Of a DNA stretch of 21,799 nucleotides, positions 1 through 7,693 are shown one piece after another; position 1 is the stretch's first letter; every line of letters starts with the position of its first letter. This DNA comes from Calditrichia bacterium. GTDB taxonomy: Bacteria > Calditrichota > Calditrichia > Calditrichales > Calditrichaceae. The stretch spans positions 1 to 21,799 of the forward strand of contig JALWEA010000591.1 in assembly GCA_027039465.1 (NCBI GenBank), written 5' to 3'. The notes under the pieces are model-generated. The model was not told the DNA's origin, did no database searches, and saw nothing but the letters and a program-made list of their open reading frames with translations. Made by a program: the position numbers and the translations under genes.

Positions 1-75
1 TTGAAAAGCGGAGGAAGGCGTGTAGAAAATACTCGAAACGACAAATGAATAATTTAAGCGAAAACAAGGATTTTC

Positions 76-104
76 TTGACAAAGAATAGGCCTTTATTTA
101 AATT
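76..104 (+). promoter_or_regulatory. Candidate sigma-70-type promoter of ppdK
   Basis: A perfect -35 hexamer TTGACA (76-81) is followed after 17 bases by TAAATT (99-104), which matches four of six positions of TATAAT. It lies about 70 bases before the ppdK start, with no gene in between. The consensus match is all the evidence; other spacings are possible. Confidence 0.45.
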
Positions 105-171
105 AAATTGATGAATTTTTTTGCAATAGAATGTTATTTGATTCACGAAATCTTAAAGAATGGAGGTAGTT

Positions 172-2847
172 ATGGGACACAAATACGTGTATAAATTCGG
201 CGCCGGTAAAGCGGAAGGCAATAAAGATATGAAGATATTGCTAGGCGGAAAAGGCGCAAACTTAGCCGAGATGGCCAATCTTGGAATTCCGGTCCCACCA
301 GGATTTACCATTTCCACTGAAGTCTGTAAAATGTACTATGAAAAACACGGTGAATACCCGGAAGAAGTTAAACAGCAAATCCTTGATGGAATGAAACACA
401 TTGAATCCATCATGGAATTGAAATTCGGAGATCCCGAAAAACCGCTTTTGGTTTCCGTTCGTTCGGGTGCTCCCGCATCCATGCCGGGTATGATGGACAC
501 CATCCTGAATTTGGGCTTGAACGACGAAACGGTACAAGGCCTGATTAAGATGTCTAACAACGAACGTTTCGGATGGGATTCATATCGCCGTTTTGTGCAA
601 ATGTACGGTGATGTTGTGATGGGCCTGAAGCCCGAGAGCAAAGAAGAAGAGGACCCGTTTGAAGTAATCATTGATAAGGTTAAAAAAGAAAAAGGCGTTA
701 AATTAGACACCGAATTGGATGCCGAAGATTTAAAACGTTTGGTTAAACTGTTTAAAGAAGAAATCAAAAAACGCAAAGGAAAAGATTTCCCGACCGATCC
801 CTGGGATCAGCTTTGGGGCGCCATTGATGCCGTATTCGGTTCCTGGAATAATCCTCGCGCCATTAAGTATCGTGAAATCAACAATATTCCTCCGGATTGG
901 GGAACGGCGGTAAACGTTCAGGCCATGGTGTTTGGCAATATGGGTGAAGATTCCGCTACCGGTGTGGCCTTTACGCGTGACCCGGCTACCGGCGAAAAGG
1001 TTTTCTTCGGTGAGTATTTGGTGAATGCTCAGGGTGAAGACGTGGTTGCCGGCATTCGTACGCCGCAGCCGATCAATCACAACACCAAAACCGATCCGTC
1101 CCAGGTTACCCTTGAAGAATTAATGCCCGAAGTTTACAAGCAATTGGATGAAATCCAGAGAAAATTAGAGCAGCATTACAAAGATATGCAGGATATCGAG
1201 TTTACCATCCAGCACGGACGTTTGTGGATGCTGCAAACCCGTACCGGTAAACGGACGGCAGCCGCCGCGGTACGTATTGCCGTGGATATGGTCGAAGAAG
1301 GTTTGATCGATAAAGAAACGGCTATTATGCGCGTTGAACCGGAACAGTTGGATCAATTGCTACACCCGACGTTTGATCCTAAGGCCAAGAAAAATGTGGT
1401 TGCCAAAGGTTTGCCCGCCTCTCCGGGCGCAGCTACGGGGCGCATTGTTTTTAATGCCGAAGATGCGGAAGAATGGGCCAAGAAAGGCGAAAAAGTCATT
1501 TTGGTTCGCATTGAAACTTCGCCGGAAGATATCGGTGGAATGAATGCAGCGGAAGGTATTTTAACCCAACGCGGCGGTATGACCTCCCACGCGGCTGTGG
1601 TTGCCCGGGGCATGGGTAAATGCTGCGTTGCCGGTTGCGGTGAATTGGAGATCAGTTACAGAGATAAAGTAATGAAAGCCGGCGGTAAAGTGTTTAAAGA
1701 AGGCGATTGGATTTCTTTGGACGGCAGCACCGGTGAGGTGATCGAAGGTAAGGTCCCGACGGTAGAACCCACTCTCTCCGGCAACTTCGGCAAACTCATG
1801 GGCTGGGCCGATGAAATTCGCAAATTAGGTGTACGCACCAATGCCGATACCCCGCATGACTCCGAAGTGGCCCGTAATTTCGGTGCCGAAGGCATCGGTT
1901 TGTGCCGCACGGAACACATGTTCTTTGAAGGCGATCGCATCATTGCCGTACGCGAAATGATTTTGGCCGATGACGAAGCCGGCCGACGGAAGGCTTTGGA
2001 AAAAATCTTGCCTTACCAACGCGAAGATTTCTACGGCATTTTAAAAGTGATGCACGATTTACCGGTAACCATTCGTACTTTGGATCCGCCGTTGCATGAA
2101 TTTTTGCCGCAGGACGAAGAAAGCAAAAAACAGATGGCCGAAGAAATGGGCGTTTCCCTGGAGCAGGTGAAAGCCAAAGTGGAAGCCTTGCACGAGTTCA
2201 ATCCCATGTTAGGGCATCGCGGTTGCCGTTTGGGTATTACGTATCCGGAAATTACCGAAATGCAGGCACGTGCCATCATGGAAGCCGCCTGTCAATTGAC
2301 CAAAGAAGGTGTGAAGGTCTATCCTGAAATCATGATTCCTTTGGTCGGTACCAAAGCCGAATTGGCCAATCAGAAAAAAGTGGTGGTTGATACGGCCGAA
2401 AAAGTACAGGAAGAAATGGGCGTGAAAGTGGAATACAAAGTGGGTACCATGATTGAAATCCCGCGCGCCGCTTTAACCGCCAATGAGATCGCCGAAGAAG
2501 CGGAATTCTTCTCTTTCGGTACCAACGACCTTACTCAGATGACCTTCGGTTACAGTCGTGACGATGCCGGTAAATTCTTGAAAGAATATCAGGAAAAAGG
2601 CATTCTGGAGGAAGATCCGTTCCAGACGCTGGATCAAAATGGCGTCGGTCAGTTGGTAGCCATGGGCGTTGAAAAAGGTCGCTCGACGCGCCCGGATTTG
2701 AAGGTCGGTATTTGCGGTGAACACGGCGGCGATCCCAAATCGATCGATTTTTGCCATCGCACGAATCTGAATTACGTAAGCTGTTCGCCCTACCGCGTGC
2801 CCATTGCGCGTTTGGCTGCAGCTCAGGCCGCGATCCGCAATAAATAA
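172..2847 (+). CDS. ppdK: Pyruvate, phosphate dikinase
   Basis: Interconverts pyruvate + ATP + Pi with phosphoenolpyruvate + AMP + PPi in the cytoplasm, so it can serve glycolysis or PEP formation. The whole family architecture is present. The N-terminal ATP-grasp part has GGKGANLAEM and the RSGAPASMPGMMDT loop. The central phosphohistidine domain has GGMTSHAAVVARG with the catalytic His near residue 473. The C-terminal PEP-binding TIM barrel has RTEHMFF, TLDPPLHEFLP, GHRGCRLG, GTNDLTQM and GICGEHGG with the acid/base Cys near 848. The length of 891 residues is slightly above the usual ~875. I choose the ATG at 172 and not the in-frame one at 160, because a strong GGAGGT (162-167) sits just before 172 and inside the longer version. 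It is single in its transcript: promoter candidate upstream, terminator downstream. PPi-dependent PEP metabolism fits an anaerobe, an inference only. Confidence 0.97.
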   Translation: MGHKYVYKFGAGKAEGNKDMKILLGGKGANLAEMANLGIPVPPGFTISTEVCKMYYEKHGEYPEEVKQQILDGMKHIESIMELKFGDPEKPLLVSVRSGAPASMPGMMDTILNLGLNDETVQGLIKMSNNERFGWDSYRRFVQMYGDVVMGLKPESKEEEDPFEVIIDKVKKEKGVKLDTELDAEDLKRLVKLFKEEIKKRKGKDFPTDPWDQLWGAIDAVFGSWNNPRAIKYREINNIPPDWGTAVNVQAMVFGNMGEDSATGVAFTRDPATGEKVFFGEYLVNAQGEDVVAGIRTPQPINHNTKTDPSQVTLEELMPEVYKQLDEIQRKLEQHYKDMQDIEFTIQHGRLWMLQTRTGKRTAAAAVRIAVDMVEEGLIDKETAIMRVEPEQLDQLLHPTFDPKAKKNVVAKGLPASPGAATGRIVFNAEDAEEWAKKGEKVILVRIETSPEDIGGMNAAEGILTQRGGMTSHAAVVARGMGKCCVAGCGELEISYRDKVMKAGGKVFKEGDWISLDGSTGEVIEGKVPTVEPTLSGNFGKLMGWADEIRKLGVRTNADTPHDSEVARNFGAEGIGLCRTEHMFFEGDRIIAVREMILADDEAGRRKALEKILPYQREDFYGILKVMHDLPVTIRTLDPPLHEFLPQDEESKKQMAEEMGVSLEQVKAKVEALHEFNPMLGHRGCRLGITYPEITEMQARAIMEAACQLTKEGVKVYPEIMIPLVGTKAELANQKKVVVDTAEKVQEEMGVKVEYKVGTMIEIPRAALTANEIAEEAEFFSFGTNDLTQMTFGYSRDDAGKFLKEYQEKGILEEDPFQTLDQNGVGQLVAMGVEKGRSTRPDLKVGICGEHGGDPKSIDFCHRTNLNYVSCSPYRVPIARLAAAQAAIRNK

Positions 2848-2877
2848 TTTCTCCGCATAAAAGAGAAAAATAAAATC

Positions 2878-2916
2878 AAGCCATCTGTCGTTACTTTGCG
2901 GCAGGTGGCTTTTTTG
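2878..2916 (+). terminator. Rho-independent terminator of ppdK
   Basis: A 13-bp stem (2878-2890 with 2899-2911, two G-U pairs in RNA) encloses an 8-base loop and is followed by a T run. It begins 31 bases after the ppdK stop and ends the transcript before the repeat-rich gap. Confidence 0.88.
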
Positions 2917-3180
2917 AATTTAAAATCTATAAATCGAAAACTCAGAGTCTGTCTCTTACATTTTAGTTGATGCTTTATTTCTTAATCCATCCATCACCAT
3001 TTTCCTAATATTCCTAATATATCAAGGACTATAAATTAAGGGATGCAAATTTTTCTTGTAAAGTTAAAACATTTATGGTTAGACATTTGCAATGTCACGC
3101 GTTGGAAACCGATGGTTTTATTATCATAGGCAATCGCCAATTCCCAAATTTTTGGTAAAAGCAATGCGCAACCAGATGAA
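2917..3180. other. Gene-free AT-rich spacer
   Basis: No reading frame here resembles a protein, and I recognise no RNA gene. The only structure seen is a short direct repetition of CCTAATAT around 3003-3020. The stretch leads into the palindrome cluster that starts near 3173. Confidence 0.6.
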
Positions 3181-3440
3181 TTTCCCGTAGGGAAATCTGC
3201 GCATAGCCCATGGCTTTAGCCATGGGGCTGCGAATGCACAACAAAATATCGTCCCGAAGGGACGTTTGAATTTCGCAATCAAAATTTGTTAGTATTATTT
3301 TTCGGACTGATTGCTATCAGTCCGAAAAACATTTGTCATCTGACTGATAGCAATCAGTCAGATGACTACACAACGGGGATGATTGACCATAATTCCTGCA
3401 TTTGAAAATGCGGGTTATTGGCATTCGTCCCTTCGGGACG
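3173..3440. repeat. Cluster of short palindromes (REP-like)
   Basis: Perfect or near-perfect hairpins follow one another. TTTCCC-GTA-GGGAAA is at 3181-3195. AGCCCATGGC is paired with GCCATGGGGCT at 3205-3229, with one bulged base. CGTCCC-GAA-GGGACG is at 3250-3264. The twin hairpin is at 3298-3366. CCTGCATTT is paired with AAATGCGGG at 3395-3414. CGTCCC-TTC-GGGACG is at 3426-3440 and is the exact reverse complement of the 3250 unit, so the two bracket the middle part. A second cluster with the same GTCCC/GGGAC and ATAGCCCAT themes lies at 17082-17276. Such arrays resemble REP elements mobilised in trans by IS200-like (RAYT) transposases; no transposase is in this window. Confidence 0.75.
3298..3366. 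repeat. Twin-hairpin dispersed repeat, copy 1
   Basis: Two perfect 14-bp hairpins with 4-base loops lie 5 bases apart: 3298-3329 (loop TGCT) and 3335-3366 (loop AGCA). The core GACTGATTGCTATCAGTC of the first (3305-3322) is exactly complementary to 3342-3359 in the second, so a long alternative hairpin can also form. A second copy is at 21030-21094. Neither hairpin is followed by a T run, so terminator function is unlikely. Confidence 0.9.
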
Positions 3441-3757
3441 GATGGGAACTCTTGTTATAAGATTTCTTATCCGTACGAATTAGATACTTGCCCCGGAAAT
3501 CCGAGCGTTTGTCTCCAACATTTTTTGCCGTTTCTCTGATTCGGGAGGGATGATAAATTAATAGAAGAGTAAATTGTTTCGGTAAATTTCAAATATTTTT
3601 GTTTAGGCCTTAAGTTTCGGAATTTTTCGGTTCTCGATTCTTTTTCGCTGCGCGCTTCAAGCACGGAAATCCAAACAAAATCCGCAATTATTTTCTTCGG
3701 TTTGCCTAATCTGTATTAATTTTTTAAATTGATAATTCTTAAAGAAATAAACCCAAA
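3441..3757. other. Gene-free AT-rich spacer upstream of panD
   Basis: No credible gene. A 65-codon minus-strand frame (3467-3664) has no ribosome-binding site and no family-like features. I see no RNA gene or recognisable repeat here; regulatory sequence for panD probably lies at its right end. Confidence 0.55.
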
Positions 3758-3822
3758 TTAAACCCGGGCGAAAAAATTAAATATTACGGGTTTAACTTTA
3801 GAGAATGTAGTTCGAATATAAT
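3758..3822 (+). promoter_or_regulatory. Candidate panD promoter with inverted repeat
   Basis: TTAAACCCG (3758-3766) and CGGGTTTAA (3787-3795) form a perfect 9-bp inverted repeat 20 bases apart. A perfect TATAAT (3817-3822) follows, 36 bases before the panD ATG. No good -35 box is visible at 17 bases. The repeat could be an operator or activator site just upstream of the promoter, but that is an inference. Confidence 0.4.
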
Positions 3823-3857
3823 CAAAACAAAAAGTTTAACAGGATTTAATAATCGTG

Positions 3858-4232
3858 ATGGAACGACAGATTTTTAAATCGAAAATACATCGTGCGACCG
3901 TAACGGAAGCAAATCTAAATTACGAAGGCAGTTTAACAATTGACCCGGAATTGATGCAAGCAGCCGATATTTTACCTTATGAAAAATTAGACGTGGTGAA
4001 TATCAATACCGGCGCCCGCTTTACGACGTATGCCATCAAGGGCAAAACTCCAGGAAACGGAGAAATTTGTTTGAACGGTGGCGCCGCACGGTTAGGGCAT
4101 GTCGGTGATTTGTTGATCATTATTACTTATGCCAATGTCAGTGAGCAGGAACTGAAAAATTTCAAAGTAAAAGTTGTGCTGGTTGATCAAAACAATCGGA
4201 TTGCATCGGTCCGGGAAGACACCATCGAATAA
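3858..4232 (+). CDS. panD: Aspartate 1-decarboxylase (pyruvoyl enzyme)
   Basis: Makes beta-alanine from L-aspartate for pantothenate and coenzyme A. It is a proenzyme that cuts itself before a serine, which becomes the pyruvoyl cofactor. The cleavage motif YEGS is present with Gly24-Ser25, and Lys9, His11, Arg54, Thr57 and Tyr58 fall at the same numbers as in the E. coli enzyme. That agreement supports the ATG at 3858 over the in-frame GTG at 3855. The length of 124 residues is typical. AGGA (3841-3844) is a distant, weak ribosome-binding site. No panB or panC is nearby; the next gene, a ClC protein, starts only 8 bases after the stop, so the two are probably co-transcribed although functionally unrelated. 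Confidence 0.95.
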   Translation: MERQIFKSKIHRATVTEANLNYEGSLTIDPELMQAADILPYEKLDVVNINTGARFTTYAIKGKTPGNGEICLNGGAARLGHVGDLLIIITYANVSEQELKNFKVKVVLVDQNNRIASVREDTIE

Positions 4233-4240
4233 CAGACCCC

Positions 4241-6325
4241 ATGCAAGACAAAGAAATAACCATCCGTTATCCTAGATTTTTACGCAAGCTGTACAAACAG
4301 TTTTTGGTATACTTTAATCGCCTGAAATTGACCGAACATAGCTTTGTTCTCATCGTGGCTGTGATTATCGGATTGTTGGGCGGTTACGGAGCCGTTCTGA
4401 TTCAATTAACCATCCGCTGGTTTCAGCACATTTTTTGGGGCGGTACGTTCAATCTCGAAAATATTCATGCCATTGCCTGGTACTGGAAAATTTTGGTTCC
4501 GGCTTTTGGCGGTTTGGTGGTCGGATTGATCATTCAATTCTATTCCAGAGAAGCCAAAGGGCACGGCGTACCGGAAGTCATGGAAGCCATCGCCTTAAAA
4601 AACGGTGTGATCCGTCCTCGAGTGGTTATTGCCAAATTGTTTGCTTCGGCCTTGTACATTGCTTCCGGCGGTTCCGTCGGTCGTGAAGGGCCGGTCATTC
4701 AAATCGGTTCGGCGGTGGGCTCGAGCGTCGGCCAGTTTTTCAGAGTCAATCCCAAGCGCATGAGGGTGTTTGTGGCTTGCGGTGCGGCTTCGGGTATTGC
4801 CGCGGCGTTTAATGCACCGGTTGCCGGAGCGTTGTTTGCCGTGGAAATTATTTTGGGCGATTTTGCCGTGCCTCAGTTCAGCCCGATCGTTATTTCATCG
4901 GTTTCTGCAACGATTGTTTCCCGCCATTATTTGGGCGATTATCCGGCCTTCCTGGTGCCGAAATACGAATTGGTTTCACCGCTCGAGGTGATCAATTATG
5001 TGGTTTTGGGCGTTTTGGCCGGCATTACGGCGTTACTTTTTATTCGTTCTTTGTATTTTTCGGAAGATTTTTTCGATCGTTTTAAAGTGCCCGAATACGT
5101 GAAGGGTGTTATCGGCGGTTTGCTCATCGGTGTAATCGGTTTGGCTTTTCCTTATATTTACGGCGTCGGTTACGATTCCATGGATCAGGCACTATACGGA
5201 CACATGTTCTGGCAATTGGCCGGACTTTTGGTTTTGATGAAAATTTTAGCCACCTCCATCAGTTTGGGCTCGGGAGGTTCCGGCGGTATTTTTGCACCGT
5301 CATTGTTCATGGGCGCCATGTTGGGAGTATTCTTCGGACATGCCGTGAATCTGTTTTTCCCAAGCTGGACATCCGGCCCCGGCGCTTATGCTTTGGTGGC
5401 CATGGGTGGCGTCGTCGGGGCGGCAACACACGGGCCTATTACGGCTATTCTGATTATTTTTGAAATGACCAATGATTACAAAATTATTTTGCCGTTAATG
5501 ATCACAACCATTATTTCCACTATTATTGCCTTACGCTGGGAAAAGGAGTCCATTTACACTTTGAAATTGGCGCGCAGGGGAATTAATATTTTCGGCGGGC
5601 GGGAAATCAATGTCTTGCGTTCGTTAAAGGTCAGCAGCATTGTCAACAAAACAATTGATTTGGTTTCGGCTTACGCTCCTTTCGATCAAATCCTGCCGAC
5701 AATTGTCAATTCCAATCATACCCAAATTTACGTAGTGGATGAAAACAATAAAATTGTCGGTTATATTTCCATGCAGGAAATCCGTCAAACCATGATGGAT
5801 TTTGATGCCTTAAAACATCTTCTTATTGCCTCGGACATTGCCAATCCCGATATTCCGGTTGTTAACGAGGATGATTCTTTGGATAAAGTCATGAAGCTTT
5901 TCGGTCGAACCGGATTGGAGGAGCTGCCGGTCGTTTCCAAAAACGGGAAGGAAGTGATCATCGGGACGGTAACGCAACGCGCTGTGATCGATGCTTACAA
6001 TCATCAAATATTCTTAAGAGATATGGCCGGTGAAAGCGGGCGCAGTATTCGTGAAATGACCAAGCAAAAGCGGGTGCATGTGGTTGATAATTACTATTTT
6101 GACGAGGTGGAAGCACCAATAAGCATCATCGACAAAACACTGCGCGAAGCCGCGATTCGCAATCGTTTCAATTTGGAAGTTTTGATGATTCGTCGGCGCG
6201 AATATCGGGATGGAAAACAACGCACCTTTTACATCCAGCCGAATGCACAAACAAAAATCAAAACCAATGATGTGCTTTTGGTCTTCGGAACTCAGGATGC
6301 TATCCAACGATTCGAACGCACCTGA
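4241..6325 (+). CDS. ClC-family anion channel/transporter with CBS pair and TrkA-C domain
   Basis: Inner-membrane ClC protein of 694 residues. The membrane part (about 35-435) carries GHGVPEV (107-113, the position of the usual GSGIP anion-binding loop), GREGP (147-151) with gating Glu149, and GSGGSGGIFAP (343-353). A CBS pair follows (about 465-590), a likely nucleotide-sensing module, then a TrkA-C/RCK-C-like domain (about 600-690, ending in NDVLLVFGTQ). Two positions are notable. His108 replaces the conserved filter Ser. Aligned on FNAP.AG.LF, Ile203 stands where proton-coupled antiporters such as E. coli ClcA have Glu203. The protein may therefore act as an anion channel or uncoupled transporter, an inference. 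No clear ribosome-binding site is visible; translation may be coupled to panD. Confidence 0.93.
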   Translation: MQDKEITIRYPRFLRKLYKQFLVYFNRLKLTEHSFVLIVAVIIGLLGGYGAVLIQLTIRWFQHIFWGGTFNLENIHAIAWYWKILVPAFGGLVVGLIIQFYSREAKGHGVPEVMEAIALKNGVIRPRVVIAKLFASALYIASGGSVGREGPVIQIGSAVGSSVGQFFRVNPKRMRVFVACGAASGIAAAFNAPVAGALFAVEIILGDFAVPQFSPIVISSVSATIVSRHYLGDYPAFLVPKYELVSPLEVINYVVLGVLAGITALLFIRSLYFSEDFFDRFKVPEYVKGVIGGLLIGVIGLAFPYIYGVGYDSMDQALYGHMFWQLAGLLVLMKILATSISLGSGGSGGIFAPSLFMGAMLGVFFGHAVNLFFPSWTSGPGAYALVAMGGVVGAATHGPITAILIIFEMTNDYKIILPLMITTIISTIIALRWEKESIYTLKLARRGINIFGGREINVLRSLKVSSIVNKTIDLVSAYAPFDQILPTIVNSNHTQIYVVDENNKIVGYISMQEIRQTMMDFDALKHLLIASDIANPDIPVVNEDDSLDKVMKLFGRTGLEELPVVSKNGKEVIIGTVTQRAVIDAYNHQIFLRDMAGESGRSIREMTKQKRVHVVDNYYFDEVEAPISIIDKTLREAAIRNRFNLEVLMIRRREYRDGKQRTFYIQPNAQTKIKTNDVLLVFGTQDAIQRFERT

Positions 6326-6371
6326 TGAAAAATAAAACGGTTAACAGCGGAAATAAAATAAGGAGAATACA

Positions 6372-7523
6372 ATGATTAACTTTTCGGAAGAGCACGAGAT
6401 GGTGCGCAAAATGGTTCGGGATTTCGCCCGCAACGAAGTGGCGCCCAAAGCAATTGAAATCGATGAAAACGAAACCTTTCCGCACGAAACATTCAAAAAA
6501 ATGGCCGAATTGAATTTGCTCGGCTTGCCGTTTGATGAAAAATACGGCGGCGCGGGCATGGACTACATTTCTTACACCATTACTTTGGAAGAATTGGCAC
6601 GTGCCTGTGCTTCCACGGCTTTAAGTTATTCCGCGCATGTTTCTTTGGCCGCCACACCAATTGATCACTACGGAACCGAAGAGCAAAAGGAAAAGTATTT
6701 GAAACCACTGGCCACCGGTGAGAAATTGGGATCGTTTTGTCTGACCGAACCCAACGCAGGCAGCGATGCGGCGCATATTCAAACCCGAGCCGTAAAAAAA
6801 GGAAACGGTTGGGTTCTCAACGGTTCTAAAATGTGGATTACCAACGCTGCCGTAGCCGATATTTTTGTGGTGGCCGCAGTTACGGATCCGGAAAAGGGTT
6901 CGCACGGAATTTCCAATTTTATCATCGAACGCGGCACGCCGGGGTTTGAAGTGGGTAAGAAGGAAAAGAAATGCGGAATGCGCGGCTCGCCCACATCCAT
7001 GTTACATTTTACCGACTGCTTTATTCCGGAAGAAAATCTTTTGGGGGAATACAATCGCGGTTACGCACAGTTCTTAGAGACATTGGACGGAGGGCGCGTG
7101 GGCATTGCCGCACAGGCTTTAGGCATCGCCAAAGAGGCGTTCAAACGGGCCATGCTTTATGCGCAGGAACGCAAGCAATTCGGTCGTAAAATCGGTGATT
7201 TTCAGGCCATTCAATTTAAACTAGCCGATATGGCCACCAAAATTTACGCTAGTGAAGAAATGATTTACAATGCCGCCTGGCTTAAGCAAAACGGTAAACC
7301 GTATAAAAAGGAAGCCGGCATGGCAAAGTTGTTTGCCACCGAAGCCGCTACGGAAATTGCCAATCAGGCCATTCAAATTCACGGCGGCATGGGATACGTA
7401 AAAGAAACCGAAGTCGAGCGGATGTGGCGCGACGCCAAACTGCTCGAGATCGGTGAAGGAACGTCCGAAGTGCAGCGATTGGTCATTTACCGGCAGGTAC
7501 GTGACGCACTGGAACAATTGTAA
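6372..7523 (+). CDS. Acyl-CoA dehydrogenase (short-chain/butyryl type)
   Basis: FAD enzyme that oxidises an acyl-CoA to the trans-2-enoyl-CoA, passing electrons to electron-transfer flavoprotein. The 383 residues match the usual single-subunit length. Both family signatures are seen: CLTEPNAGSDA (123-133, flavin site) and IQIHGGMGYVKETEVER near the C terminus. EIGEGTSEVQ contains the probable catalytic base Glu362, placed as in short-chain and butyryl-CoA dehydrogenases. AGGAG (6361-6365) lies 6 bases before the ATG. No etfAB, thiolase or enoyl-CoA hydratase is in the window, so the physiological substrate (butyryl-, branched-chain or other acyl-CoA) cannot be fixed. It follows the ClC gene by 46 bases on the same strand. 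Confidence 0.94.
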   Translation: MINFSEEHEMVRKMVRDFARNEVAPKAIEIDENETFPHETFKKMAELNLLGLPFDEKYGGAGMDYISYTITLEELARACASTALSYSAHVSLAATPIDHYGTEEQKEKYLKPLATGEKLGSFCLTEPNAGSDAAHIQTRAVKKGNGWVLNGSKMWITNAAVADIFVVAAVTDPEKGSHGISNFIIERGTPGFEVGKKEKKCGMRGSPTSMLHFTDCFIPEENLLGEYNRGYAQFLETLDGGRVGIAAQALGIAKEAFKRAMLYAQERKQFGRKIGDFQAIQFKLADMATKIYASEEMIYNAAWLKQNGKPYKKEAGMAKLFATEAATEIANQAIQIHGGMGYVKETEVERMWRDAKLLEIGEGTSEVQRLVIYRQVRDALEQL

Positions 7524-7693
7524 AAACAAATAAACGGAACGATTCAGGAATTATTGGGTAACCGTATTTCAATATACCTCTGTGACTTAATCATTGGCTC
7601 TATTGCGGTAAGTGTCGAGAGCATTTGAAAACCGGTTGCTGTCGTTCGTCTTCGGTTCGTTGCAAAGACAAATTAGCAACTTAGGTCAAAATT

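Noticed and set aside
1..48. Possible 3' end of an upstream gene (frame 1 is open to a TGA at 46-48)
   Set aside because: Only 15 codons are visible and no family can be recognised; chance is as likely.
3173..3440. CRISPR array
   Set aside because: The repeated units are small palindromes of differing sequence and spacing, not identical direct repeats with uniform spacers, and there are no cas genes.
3467..3664. Minus-strand open frame of 65 codons between ppdK and panD
   Set aside because: AT-rich spacer sequence without a ribosome-binding site or any recognisable motif.
7524..7693. Riboswitch or small RNA between the acyl-CoA dehydrogenase and pgpH
   Set aside because: No conserved c-di-AMP (ydaO) or other riboswitch core could be recognised by eye; only a short AGGT ribosome-binding site is supported.
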